From Morinoia aosen (taxonomy: Eukaryota > Arthropoda > Malacostraca > Amphipoda > Talitridae): DNA of 64,000 nt. The translations under genes and the position numbers were made by a program. Under the pieces are notes generated by a model, which saw nothing but the letters and a program-made list of their open reading frames with translations, was not told where the DNA came from and searched no databases. The stretch is from positions 43,380,757 through 43,444,756 of the forward strand of contig CM059560.1 of assembly GCA_030386875.1 (NCBI GenBank), given 5' to 3'. This document shows positions 14,001-26,836 of the stretch, in pieces; positions within the stretch are counted from its first letter, which is position 1; the number at the start of each line of letters is the position of its first letter.

Positions 14001-17000
14001 TCCTTTGTGCGCTGTAGAGATACCTTCTGTACTCCTTTGTGCGCTGTAGAGATACCTTCTGTACTCCTTTGTACGCTGTAGAGAAACCTCGTGTTCTCCT
14101 TTGTACGTTCTAGACACATTTCCTGTACTCCTTTGTGCGCTGTAGAGATACCTTCTGTACTCCTTTGTGCGCTGTAGAGATACCTTCTGTACTCCTTTGT
14201 GCGCTGTAGAGATACCTTCTGTACTCCTTTGTACGCTGTAGAGATACCTCGTGTACTCCTTTGTACGTTCTAGAGATATTTCCTGTACTCCTTTGTGCGC
14301 TGTAGAGATACCTTCTGTACTCCTTTGTGCGCTGTAGAGATACCTTCTGTACTCCTTTGTGCGCTGTAGAGATACCTTCTGTACTCCTTTGTGCGCTGTA
14401 GAGATACCTTCTGTACTCCTTTGTACGCTGTAGAGATACCTCGTGTACTCCTTAGTACGTTCTAGAGATATTTCCTGTACTCCTTTTTGCGCTGTAGAGA
14501 TACCTTCTGTACTCCTTTGTGCGCTGTAGAGATACCTTCTGTACTCCTTTGTGCGCTGTAGAGATACCTTTTGTACTCCTTTGTGCGCTGTAGAGATACC
14601 TTCTGTACTCCTTTGTGCGCTGTAGAGATACCATATGTACTCCTTTGTACGCTGTAGAGATACCTCGTGTACTCCTTTGTGCGCTGTAGAGATACCTTCT
14701 TTACTCCTTTTTGCGCTGTAGAGATACCTTCTGTACTCCTTTGTACGCTGTAGAGATACCACGTGTACTCCTTTGTACGTTCTAGAGATATTTCCTGTAC
14801 TCCTTTGTGCGCTGTAGAGATACCTTCTGTACTCCTTTGTGCGCTGTAGAGATACTTTCTGTACTCCTTTGTGCGCTGTAGAGATACCTTCTGTACTCCT
14901 TTGTGCGCTGTAGAGATACCTTCTGTACTCCTTTGTACGCTGTAGAGATACCTCGTGTACTCCTTTGTACGTTCTAGAGATATTTCCTGTACTCCTTTGT
15001 GCGCTGTAGAGATACCTTCTGTACTCCTTTGTGCGCTGTAGAGATACTTTCTGTACTCCTTTGTGCGCTGTAGAGATACCTTCTGTACTCCTTTGTGCGC
15101 TGTAGAGATACCTTCTGTACTCCTTTGTACGCTGTAGAGATACCTCGTGTACTCCTTAGTACGTTCTAGAGATATTTCCTGTACTCCTTTGTGCGCTGTA
15201 GAGATACCTTCTGTACTCCTTTGTGCGCTGTAGAGATACCTTCTGTACTCCTTTGTGCGCTGTAGAGATACCTTTTGTACTCCTTTGTGCGCTGTAGAGA
15301 TACCTTCTGTACTCCTTTGTGCGCTGTAGAGATACCATATGTACTCCTTTGTACGCTGTAGAGATACCTCGTGTACTCCTTTGTGCGCTGTAGAGATACC
15401 TTCTGTACTCCTTTGTGCGCTGTAGAGATACCTTCTGTACTCCTTTGTACGCTGTAGAGATACCTCGTGTACTCCTTTGTACGTTCTAGAGATATTTCCT
15501 GTACTCCTTTGTGCGCTGTAGAGATACCTTCTGTACTCCTTTGTGCGCTGTAGAGATACTTTCTGTACTCCTTTGTGCGCTGTAGAGATACCTTCTGTAC
15601 TCCTTTGTGCGCTGTAGAGATACCTTCTGTACTCCTTTGTACGCTGTAGAGATACCTCGTGTACTCCTTAGTACGTTCTATAGATATTTCCTGTACTCCT
15701 TTGTGCGCTGTAGAGATACCTTCTGTACTCCTTTGTGCGCTGTAGAGATACCTTCTGTACTCCTTTGTGCGCTGTAGAGATACCTTTTGTACTCCTTTGT
15801 GCGCTGTAGAGATACCTTCTGTACTCCTTTGTGCGCTGTAGAGATACCATATGTACTCCTTTGTACGCTGTAGAGATACCTCGTGTACTCCTTTGTACGT
15901 TCTAGAGATATTTCCTGTACTCCTTTGTGCGCTGTAGAGATACCTTCTGTACTCCTTTGTGCGCTGTAGAGATACCTTCTGTACTCCTTTGTGCGCTGTA
16001 GAGATACCTTCTGTACTCCTTTGTACGTTCTAGAGATATTTCCTGTACTCCTTTGTGCGCTGTAGAGATACCTTCTGTACTCCTTTGTGCGCTGTAGAGA
16101 TACCTTCTGTACTCCTTTGTGCGCTGTAGAGATACCTTCTGTACTCCTTTGTACGCTGTAGAGATACCTTCTGTACTCCTTTGTGCGCTGTAGAGATACC
16201 TTCTGTACTCCTTTGTACGCTGTAGAGATACCTCGTGCACTCCTTTGTACGTTCTAGAGATATTTCCTGTACTCTTTTGTGCGCTGTAGAGATACCTTCT
16301 GTACTCCTTTGTGCGCTGTAGAGATACCTTCTGTACTCCTTTGTGCGCTGTAGAGATACCTTCTGTACTCCTTTGTGCGCTGTAGAGATACCTTCTGTAC
16401 TCCTTTGTGCGCTGTAGAGATACCTTCTGTACTCCTTTGTACGCTGTAGAGATACCTCGTGTACTCCTTTGTACGTTCTAGAGATATTTCCTGTACTCCT
16501 TTGTGCGCTGTAGAGATACCTTCTGTACTCCTTTGTGCGCTGTAGAGATACCTTCTGTACTCCTTTGTGCGCTGTAGAGATACCTTCTGTACTCCTTTGT
16601 GCGCTGTAGAGATACCTTCTGTACTCCTTTGTGCGCTGTAGAGATACCTTCTGTACTCCTTTGTACGTTCTAGAGATATTTCCTGTACTCCTTTGTGCGC
16701 TGTAGAGATACCTTCTGTACTCCTTTGTACGCTGAAGAGATACCTCGTGTACTCCTTTGTACGTTCTAGAGATATTTCCTGTACTCCTTTGTGCGGTGTA
16801 GAGATACCTTCTGTACTCCTTTGTGCGCTGAAGAGATACCTTCTGTACTCCTTTGTGCGCTGTAGAGATACCTCGTGTACTCCTTTGTACGCTGTAGAGA
16901 TACCTTCTGTACTCCTTTGTACGCTGAAGAGATACCTCGTGTACTCCTTTGTGCGCTGTAGAGATACCTTCTGTACTTCTTTGTGCGCTGTAGAGATACC

Positions 17001-18900
17001 TTCTGTACTCCTTTGTACACTGTAGAGATACCTCGTGTACTCCTTTGTACGTTCTAGAGATATTTCCTGTACTCCTTTGTGCGCTGTAGAGATACCTTCT
17101 GTACTCCTTTGTGCGCTGTAGAGATACCTTCAGTACTCCTTTGTGCGCTGTAGAGATACCTTCTGTACTCCTTTGTACGCTGTAGAGATACCTCCTGTAC
17201 TCCTTTGTGCGCTGTAGAGATACCTTCTGTACTCCTTTGTACGCTGTAGAGATACCTCGTGTACGTCTTTGTACGTTCTAGAGATATTTCCTGTACTCCT
17301 TTGTGCGCTGTAGAGATACCTTCTGTACTCCTTTTTGCGCTGTAGAGATACCTTCTGTACTCCTTTGTGCGCTGTAGAGATACCTTCTGTACTCCTTTGT
17401 GCGCTGTAGAGATACCTTCTGTACTCCTTTGTACGCTGTAGAGATACCTTCTGTACTCCTTTGTGCGCTGTAGAGATACCTCCTGTACTCCTTTGTACGC
17501 TGTAGAGATACCTCGTGTACTTCTTTGTACGTTCTAGAGATATTTCCTGTACTCCTTTGTGCGCTGTAGAGATACCTTCTGTACTCCTTTGTGCGCTGTA
17601 GAGATACCTTCTGTACCCCTTTGTGCGCTGTAGAGATACCTTCTGTACTCCTTTGTACGCTGTAGAGATACCTCGTGTACTCCTTTGTACGTTCTAGAGA
17701 TATTTCCTGTACTCCTTTGTGCGCTGTAGAGATACCTTCTGTACTCCTTTGTGCGCTGTAGAGATACCTTCTGTACTCCTTTGTGCGCTTTAGAGATACC
17801 TTCTGTACTCCTTTGTGCGCTGTAGAGATACCTTCTGTACTCCTTTGTGCGCTGTAGAGATACCTCGTGTACTCCTTTGTACGCTGTAGAGATACCTTCT
17901 GTACTCCTTTGTACGCTGTAGAGATACCTCGTGTACTCCTTTGTGCGCTGTAGAGATACCTTCTGTACTACTTTGTACGCTGTAGAGATACCTCGTGTAC
18001 TCCTTTGTACGTTCTAGAGATATTTCCTATACTCCTTTGTGCGCTGTAGAGATACCTTTTGTACTCCTTTGTGCGCTGTAGAGATACCTTCTGTACTCCT
18101 TTGTGCGCTGTAGAGATACCTTCTGTACTCCTTTGTGCGCTGTAGAGATACCTTCTGTACTCCTTTGTGCGCTGTAGAGATACCTTCTGTACTCCTTTGT
18201 GCGCTGTAGAGATACCTTCTGTACTCCTTTGTGCGCTGTAGAGATACCTCGTGTACTCCTTTGTACGCTGTGGAGATACCTTCTGTACTCCTTTGTACGT
18301 TCTAGAGATATTTCCTGTACTCCTTTGTGCGCTGTAGAGATACCTTCTGTACTCCTTTGTGCGCTGTAGAGATACCTTCTGTACTCCTTTGTGCGCTGTA
18401 GAGATACCTTCTGTACTCCTTTGTGCGCTGTAGAGATACCTTCTGTCCTCCTTTGTACGCTGTAGAGATACCTCGTGTACTCCTTTGTACGTTCTAGAGA
18501 TATTTCCTGTACTCCTTTGTGCGCTGTCGAGATACCTTCTGTACTCCTTTGTGCGCTGTAGAGATACCTTCTGTACTCCTTTGTGCGCTGTAGAGATACC
18601 TTCTGTACTCCTTTGTACGCTGTAGAGATACCTCGTGTACTCCTTTGTACGTTCTAGAGATATTTCCTGTACTCCTTTGTGCGCTGTAGAGATACCTTCT
18701 GTACTCCTTTGTGCGCTGTAGAGATACCTTCTGTACTCCTTTGTGCGCTGTAGAGATACCTTCTGTACTCCTTTGTACGCTGTAGAGATCCCTTCTGTAC
18801 TCCTTTGTGCGCTGTAGAGATACCTTCTGTACTCCTTTGTACGCTGTCGAGATACCTCGTGTACTCCTTTGTACGTTCTAGAGATATTTCCTGTACTCCT
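11062..18900 (+). repeat. Large tandem duplication, copy 1 (7,839 bp)
   Basis: Markers in this segment recur at a constant +7,839 bp: TACAAC 11,151/18,990, the one-base loss TTTGTCGCTG 13,621/21,460, CATATG near 14,632/22,471 and TACCCC 17,614/25,453. By eye the copies differ at only a handful of bases in the part compared: GCGCTG against GCGCAG (copy 2 near 19,546), CCTTTG against CCTCTG (near 19,636), TTTTTACG (near 12,920) against TTTGTACG, and GCGGCG (near 13,211) against GCGCTG. The offset equals 245 monomers less one base. The two copies abut, so this is a direct tandem duplication. Confidence 0.93.
14452..15860 (+). repeat. Nested tandem HORs marked by TTAGTACG and CATATG, in copy 1
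   Basis: A HOR that opens with CCTTAGTACGTTCT and closes with ACCATATGTAC occurs three times. Its CATATG sites are near 14,632, 15,336 and 15,848, so the spacings are 704 and 512 bp (22 and 16 monomers). Between them lie HORs carrying ACTTTCTG, which are themselves repeated. The third copy has GTTCTATAG instead of GTTCTAGAG. The set is a local amplification that happened before the 7.8-kb duplication, since it is present in both copies. Confidence 0.87.
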
Positions 18901-21900
18901 TTGTACGCTGTAGAGATACCTCGTGTACTCCTTTGTACGTTCTAGAGATATTTCCTGTACTCCTTTGTGCGCTGTAGAGATACCTTCTGTACAACTTTGT
19001 GCGCTGTAGAGATACCTTCTGTACTCCTTTGTGCGCTGTAGAGATACCTTCTGTACTCCTTTGTACGCTGTAGAGATACCTTCTGTACTCCTTTGTGCGC
19101 TGTAGAGATACCTTCTGTACTCCTTTGTACGCTGTAGAGATACCTTCTGTACTCCTTTGTACGCTGTAGAGATACCTCGTGTACTCCTTTGTACGTTCTA
19201 GAGATATTTCCTGTACTCCTTTGTGCGCTGTAGAGATACCTTCTGTACTCCTTTGTGCGCTGTAGAGATACCTTCTGTACTCCTTTGTGCGCTGTAGAGA
19301 TACCTTCTGTACTCCTTTGTACGCTGTAGAGATACCTTCTGTACTCCATTGTGCGCTGTAGAGATACCTTCTGTACTCCTTTGTACGCTGTAGAGATACC
19401 TTCTGTACTCCTTTGTACGCTGTAGAGATACCTCGTGTACTCCTTTGTACGTTCTAGAGATCTTTCCTGTACTCCTTTGTGCGCTGTAGAGATACCTTCT
19501 GTACTCCTTTGTGCGCTGTAGAGATACCTTCTGTACTCCTTTGTGCGCAGTAGAGATACCTTCTGTACTCCTTTGTACGCTGTAAAGATACCTTCTGTAC
19601 TCCTTTGTGCGCTGTAGAGATACCTTCTGTACTCCTCTGTACGCTGTAGAGATACCTCGTGTACTCCTTTGTACGTTCTAGAGATATTTCCTGTACTCCT
19701 GTGTGCGCTGTAGAGATACCTTCTGTACTCCTTTGTGCGCTGTAGAGATACCTTCTGTACTCCTTTGTGCGCTGTAGAGATACCTTCTGTACTCCTTTGT
19801 GCGCTGTAGAGATACCTTCTGTACTTCTTTGTGCGCTGTAGAGATACCTTCTGTACTCCTTTGTGCGCTGTAGAGATACCTCGTGTACTCCTTTGTACGC
19901 TGTAGAGATACCTTCTGTACTCCTTTGTACGCTGTAGAGATACCTCGTGTACTCCTTTGTGCGCTGTAGAGATACCTTCTGTACTCCTTTGTACGCTGTA
20001 GAGATACCTCGTGTACTCCTTTGTACGTTTTAGAGATATTTCCTCTACTCCTTTGTGCGCTGTAGAGATACCTTCTGTACTCCTTTGTGCGCTGTAGAGA
20101 TACCTTCTGTACTCCTTTGTGCGCTGTAGAGATACCTTCTGTACTCCTTTGTGCGCTGTAGAGATACCTTCTGTACTCCTTTGTGCGCTGTAGAGATACC
20201 TTCTGTACTCCTTTGTGCGCTGTAGAGATACCTTCTGTACTCCTTTGTGCGCTGTAGAGATACCTTCTGTACTCCTTTGTGCGCTGTAGAGATACCTCGT
20301 GTACTCCTTTGTACGGTGTAGAGATACCTTTTGTACTCCTTTTTGCGCTGTAGAGATACCTTCTGTACTCCTTTGTACGCTGTAGAGATACCTCGTGTAC
20401 TCCTTTGTACGTTCTAGAGATATTTCCTGTACTCCTTTGTGCGCTGTAGAGATACCTTCTGTACTCCTTTGTGCGCTGTAGAGATACCTTCTGTACTCCT
20501 TTGTGCGCTGTAGAGATACCTTCTGTACTCCTTTGTGCGCTGTAGAGATACCTTCTGTACTCCTTTGTGCGCTGTAGAGATACCTCGTGTACTCCTTTGT
20601 ACGCTGTAGAGATACCTTCTGTACTCCTTTGTACGCTGTAGAGATACCTCGTGTACTCCATTGTGCGCTGTAGAGATACCTTCTGTACTCCTTTGTTTGC
20701 TGTAGAGATACCTCGTGTACTCCTTTGTGCGCTGTAGAGATACCTTCTGTACTCCTTTGTACGCTGTAGAGATACCTCGTGTACTTCTTTGTACGTTCTA
20801 GAGATATTTCCTGTACTCCTTTGTGCGCTGTAGAGATACCTTCTGTACCCCTTTGTGCGCTGTAGAGATACCTTCTGTTCTCCTTTGTGCGCTGTAGAGA
20901 TACCTTCTGTACTCCTTTGTGCGCTGTAGAGATACCTTCTGTACTCCTTTGTGCGCTGTAGAGATACCTTCTGTACTCCTTTGTGCGCTGTAGAGATACC
21001 TTCTGTACTCCTTTGTGCGCTGTAGAGATACCTTCTGTACTCCTTTGTGCGCTGTAGAGATACCTTCTGTACTCCTTCGTGCGCTGTAGAGATACCTCGT
21101 GTACTCCTTTGTACGCTGTAGAGATACCTTCTGTACTCCTTTGTACGTTCTAGAGATATTTCCTGTACTCCTCTGTGCGCTGTAGAGATACCTTCTGTAC
21201 TCCTTTGTGCGCTGTAGAGATACCTTCTGTACTCCTTTGTGCGCTGTAGAGATACCTTCTGTACTCCTTTGTGCGCTGTAGAGATACCTTCTGTACTCCT
21301 TTGTACGCTGTAGAGATACCTCGTGTACTCCTTTGTACGTTCTAGAGATATTTGCTGTACTCCTTTGTGCGCTGTAGAGATACCTTCTGTACTCCTTTGT
21401 GCGCTGTAGAGATACCTTCTGTACTTCTTTGTGCGCTGTAGAGATACCTTCTGTACTCCTTTGTCGCTGTAGAGATACTTCGTGTACTCCTTTGTACGTT
21501 CTAGAGATATTTCCTGTACTCCTTTGTGCGCTGTAGAGATACCTTCTGTACTCCTTTGTGCGCTGTAGAGATACCTTCTGTACTCCTTTGCGCGCTGTAG
21601 AGATACCTTCTGTACTCCTTTGTGCGCTGTAGAGATACCTTCTGTACTCCTTTGTGCGCTGTAGAGATACCTTCTGTACCCCTTTGTGCGCTGTAGAGAT
21701 ACCTTCTGTACTCCTTTGTGCGCTGTAGAGATACCTCGTGTACTCCTTTGTACGCTGTAGAGATACCTTCTGTACACCTTTGTACGCTGTAGAGATACCT
21801 CCTGTACTCCTTTGTGCGCTGTAGAGATACATTCTGTACTCCTTTGTGCGCTGTAGAGATACCTTCTGTACTCCTTTGTGCGCTGTAGAGATACCTTCTG

Positions 21901-24900
21901 TACTCCTTTGTACGCTGTAGAGAAACCTCGTGTTCTCCTTTGTACGTTCTAGACACATTTCCTGTACTCCTTTGTGCGCTGTAGAGATACCTTCTGTACT
22001 CCTTTGTGCGCTGTAGAGATACCTTCTGTACTCCTTTGTGCGCTGTAGAGATACCTTCTGTACTCCTTTGTACGCTGTAGAGATACCTCGTGTACTCCTT
22101 TGTACGTTCTAGAGATATTTCCTGTACTCCTTTGTGCGCTGTAGAGATACCTTCTGTACTCCTTTGTGCGCTGTAGAGATACCTTCTGTACTCCTTTGTG
22201 CGCTGTAGAGATACCTTCTGTACTCCTTTGTGCGCTGTAGAGATACCTTCTGTACTCCTTTGTACGCTGTAGAGATACCTCGTGTACTCCTTAGTACGTT
22301 CTAGAGATATTTCCTGTACTCCTTTTTGCGCTGTAGAGATACCTTCTGTACTCCTTTGTGCGCTGTAGAGATACCTTCTGTACTCCTTTGTGCGCTGTAG
22401 AGATACCTTTTGTACTCCTTTGTGCGCTGTAGAGATACCTTCTGTACTCCTTTGTGCGCTGTAGAGATACCATATGTACTCCTTTGTACGCTGTAGAGAT
22501 ACCTCGTGTACTCCTTTGTGCGCTGTAGAGATACCTTCTTTACTCCTTTTTGCGCTGTAGAGATACCTTCTGTACTCCTTTGTACGCTGTAGAGATACCA
22601 CGTGTACTCCTTTGTACGTTCTAGAGATATTTCCTGTACTCCTTTGTGCGCTGTAGAGATACCTTCTGTACTCCTTTGTGCGCTGTAGAGATACTTTCTG
22701 TACTCCTTTGTGCGCTGTAGAGATACCTTCTGTACTCCTTTGTGCGCTGTAGAGATACCTTCTGTACTCCTTTGTACGCTGTAGAGATACCTCGTGTACT
22801 CCTTTGTACGTTCTAGAGATATTTCCTGTACTCCTTTGTGCGCTGTAGAGATACCTTCTGTACTCCTTTGTGCGCTGTAGAGATACTTTCTGTACTCCTT
22901 TGTGCGCTGTAGAGATACCTTCTGTACTCCTTTGTGCGCTGTAGAGATACCTTCTGTACTCCTTTGTACGCTGTAGAGATACCTCGTGTACTCCTTAGTA
23001 CGTTCTAGAGATATTTCCTGTACTCCTTTGTGCGCTGTAGAGATACCTTCTGTACTCCTTTGTGCGCTGTAGAGATACCTTCTGTACTCCTTTGTGCGCT
23101 GTAGAGATACCTTTTGTACTCCTTTGTGCGCTGTAGAGATACCTTCTGTACTCCTTTGTGCGCTGTAGAGATACCATATGTACTCCTTTGTACGCTGTAG
23201 AGATACCTCGTGTACTCCTTTGTGCGCTGTAGAGATACCTTCTGTACTCCTTTGTGCGCTGTAGAGATACCTTCTGTACTCCTTTGTACGCTGTAGAGAT
23301 ACCTCGTGTACTCCTTTGTACGTTCTAGAGATATTTCCTGTACTCCTTTGTGCGCTGTAGAGATACCTTCTGTACTCCTTTGTGCGCTGTAGAGATACTT
23401 TCTGTACTCCTTTGTGCGCTGTAGAGATACCTTCTGTACTCCTTTGTGCGCTGTAGAGATACCTTCTGTACTCCTTTGTACGCTGTAGAGATACCTCGTG
23501 TACTCCTTAGTACGTTCTATAGATATTTCCTGTACTCCTTTGTGCGCTGTAGAGATACCTTCTGTACTCCTTTGTGCGCTGTAGAGATACCTTCTGTACT
23601 CCTTTGTGCGCTGTAGAGATACCTTTTGTACTCCTTTGTGCGCTGTAGAGATACCTTCTGTACTCCTTTGTGCGCTGTAGAGATACCATATGTACTCCTT
23701 TGTACGCTGTAGAGATACCTCGTGTACTCCTTTGTACGTTCTAGAGATATTTCCTGTACTCCTTTGTGCGCTGTAGAGATACCTTCTGTACTCCTTTGTG
23801 CGCTGTAGAGATACCTTCTGTACTCCTTTGTGCGCTGTAGAGATACCTTCTGTACTCCTTTGTACGTTCTAGAGATATTTCCTGTACTCCTTTGTGCGCT
23901 GTAGAGATACCTTCTGTACTCCTTTGTGCGCTGTAGAGATACCTTCTGTACTCCTTTGTGCGCTGTAGAGATACCTTCTGTACTCCTTTGTACGCTGTAG
24001 AGATACCTTCTGTACTCCTTTGTGCGCTGTAGAGATACCTTCTGTACTCCTTTGTACGCTGTAGAGATACCTCGTGCACTCCTTTGTACGTTCTAGAGAT
24101 ATTTCCTGTACTCTTTTGTGCGCTGTAGAGATACCTTCTGTACTCCTTTGTGCGCTGTAGAGATACCTTCTGTACTCCTTTGTGCGCTGTAGAGATACCT
24201 TCTGTACTCCTTTGTGCGCTGTAGAGATACCTTCTGTACTCCTTTGTGCGCTGTAGAGATACCTTCTGTACTCCTTTGTACGCTGTAGAGATACCTCGTG
24301 TACTCCTTTGTACGTTCTAGAGATATTTCCTGTACTCCTTTGTGCGCTGTAGAGATACCTTCTGTACTCCTTTGTGCGCTGTAGAGATACCTTCTGTACT
24401 CCTTTGTGCGCTGTAGAGATACCTTCTGTACTCCTTTGTGCGCTGTAGAGATACCTTCTGTACTCCTTTGTGCGCTGTAGAGATACCTTCTGTACTCCTT
24501 TGTACGTTCTAGAGATATTTCCTGTACTCCTTTGTGCGCTGTAGAGATACCTTCTGTACTCCTTTGTACGCTGAAGAGATACCTCGTGTACTCCTTTGTA
24601 CGTTCTAGAGATATTTCCTGTACTCCTTTGTGCGGTGTAGAGATACCTTCTGTACTCCTTTGTGCGCTGAAGAGATACCTTCTGTACTCCTTTGTGCGCT
24701 GTAGAGATACCTCGTGTACTCCTTTGTACGCTGTAGAGATACCTTCTGTACTCCTTTGTACGCTGAAGAGATACCTCGTGTACTCCTTTGTGCGCTGTAG
24801 AGATACCTTCTGTACTTCTTTGTGCGCTGTAGAGATACCTTCTGTACTCCTTTGTACACTGTAGAGATACCTCGTGTACTCCTTTGTACGTTCTAGAGAT

Positions 24901-26836
24901 ATTTCCTGTACTCCTTTGTGCGCTGTAGAGATACCTTCTGTACTCCTTTGTGCGCTGTAGAGATACCTTCAGTACTCCTTTGTGCGCTGTAGAGATACCT
25001 TCTGTACTCCTTTGTACGCTGTAGAGATACCTCCTGTACTCCTTTGTGCGCTGTAGAGATACCTTCTGTACTCCTTTGTACGCTGTAGAGATACCTCGTG
25101 TACGTCTTTGTACGTTCTAGAGATATTTCCTGTACTCCTTTGTGCGCTGTAGAGATACCTTCTGTACTCCTTTTTGCGCTGTAGAGATACCTTCTGTACT
25201 CCTTTGTGCGCTGTAGAGATACCTTCTGTACTCCTTTGTGCGCTGTAGAGATACCTTCTGTACTCCTTTGTACGCTGTAGAGATACCTTCTGTACTCCTT
25301 TGTGCGCTGTAGAGATACCTCCTGTACTCCTTTGTACGCTGTAGAGATACCTCGTGTACTTCTTTGTACGTTCTAGAGATATTTCCTGTACTCCTTTGTG
25401 CGCTGTAGAGATACCTTCTGTACTCCTTTGTGCGCTGTAGAGATACCTTCTGTACCCCTTTGTGCGCTGTAGAGATACCTTCTGTACTCCTTTGTACGCT
25501 GTAGAGATACCTTCTGTACTCCTTTGTGCGCTGTAGAGATACCTTCTGTACTCCTTTGTACGCTGTAGAGATACCTCGTGTACTCCTTTGTACGTTCTAG
25601 AGATATTTCCTGTACTCCTTTGTGCGCTGTAGAGATACCTTCTGTACTCCTTTGTGCGCTGTAGAGATACCTTCTGTACTCCTTTGTGCGCTTTAGAGAT
25701 ACCTTCTGTACTCCTTTGTGCGCTGTAGAGATACCTTCTGTACTCCTTTGTGCGCTGTAGAGATACCTCGTGTACTCCTTTGTACGCTGTAGAGATACCT
25801 TCTGTACTCCTTTGTACGCTGTAGAGATACCTCGTGTACTCCTTTGTGCGCTGTAGAGATACCTTCTGTACTACTTTGTACGCTGTAGAGATACCTCGTG
25901 TACTCCTTTGTACGTTCTAGAGATATTTCCTATACTCCTTTGTGCGCTGTAGAGATACCTTTTGTACTCCTTTGTGCGCTGTAGAGATACCTTCTGTACT
26001 CCTTTGTGCGCTGTAGAGATACCTTCTGTACTCCTTTGTGCGCTGTAGAGATACCTTCTGTACTCCTTTGTGCGCTGTAGAGATACCTTCTGTACTCCTT
26101 TGTGCGCTGTAGAGATACCTTCTGTACTCCTTTGTGCGCTGTAGAGATACCTTCTGTACTCCTTTGTGCGCTGTAGAGATACCTCGTGTACTCCTTTGTA
26201 CGCTGTGGAGATACCTTCTGTACTCCTTTGTACGTTCTAGAGATATTTCCTGTACTCCTTTGTGCGCTGTAGAGATACCTTCTGTACTCCTTTGTGCGCT
26301 GTAGAGATACCTTCTGTACTCCTTTGTGCGCTGTAGAGATACCTTCTGTACTCCTTTGTGCGCTGTAGAGATACCTTCTGTCCTCCTTTGTACGCTGTAG
26401 AGATACCTCGTGTACTCCTTTGTACGTTCTAGAGATATTTCCTGTACTCCTTTGTGCGCTGTCGAGATACCTTCTGTACTCCTTTGTGCGCTGTAGAGAT
26501 ACCTTCTGTACTCCTTTGTGCGCTGTAGAGATACCTTCTGTACTCCTTTGTACGCTGTAGAGATACCTCGTGTACTCCTTTGTACGTTCTAGAGATATTT
26601 CCTGTACTCCTTTGTGCGCTGTAGAGATACCTTCTGTACTCCTTTGTGCGCTGTAGAGATACCTTCTGTACTCCTTTGTGCGCTGTAGAGATACCTTCTG
26701 TACTCCTTTGTACGCTGTAGAGATCCCTTCTGTACTCCTTTGTGCGCTGTAGAGATACCTTCTGTACTCCTTTGTACGCTGTCGAGATACCTCGTGTACT
26801 CCTTTGTACGTTCTAGAGATATTTCCTGTACTCCTT
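18901..26836 (+). repeat. Large tandem duplication, copy 2 (about 7,935 bp)
   Basis: This repeats 11,062-18,900 nearly base for base. The offset is 7,839 bp up to TACCCC at 25,453, becomes 7,903 bp by TACTAC (17,966/25,869), and 7,935 bp by GTGGAGATACC (18,270/26,205). It stays 7,935 at GTCGAG (18,526/26,461) and at the last shared GTCGAG (about 18,846/26,781). Copy 2 therefore gained one A-B pair (64 bp) and then one A monomer (32 bp), or copy 1 lost them. To the right, copy 2 continues into sequence like 10.6-11.2 kb, as expected if copy 1 is the truncated side of the event. Confidence 0.93.
22291..23699 (+). repeat. Nested tandem HORs marked by TTAGTACG and CATATG, in copy 2
   Basis: This is the +7,839-bp counterpart of the nested set in copy 1, with CATATG near 22,471, 23,175 and 23,687 and the same 704- and 512-bp spacings. 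The GTTCTATAG variant is again in the third unit (about 23,512-23,520). The exact preservation of order and spacing shows that no exchange has altered this part since the large duplication. Confidence 0.87.

Noticed and set aside
16693-17025. Sense-strand open frame of 110 codons, and several of 60-88 codons
   Set aside because: Each + strand frame meets TAG in CTGTAG once per three type A monomers. These frames are longer only where variants such as GCTGAAG or GTTCTAG remove the stop from that phase. They are satellite sequence with no gene features.
11062-26836. Assembly artefact as the sole explanation for the two 7.8-kb copies
   Set aside because: The copies differ at several bases and by 64 and 32 bp, and their outer flanks differ, which argues for two real copies. 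It is not excluded and needs read-level proof.
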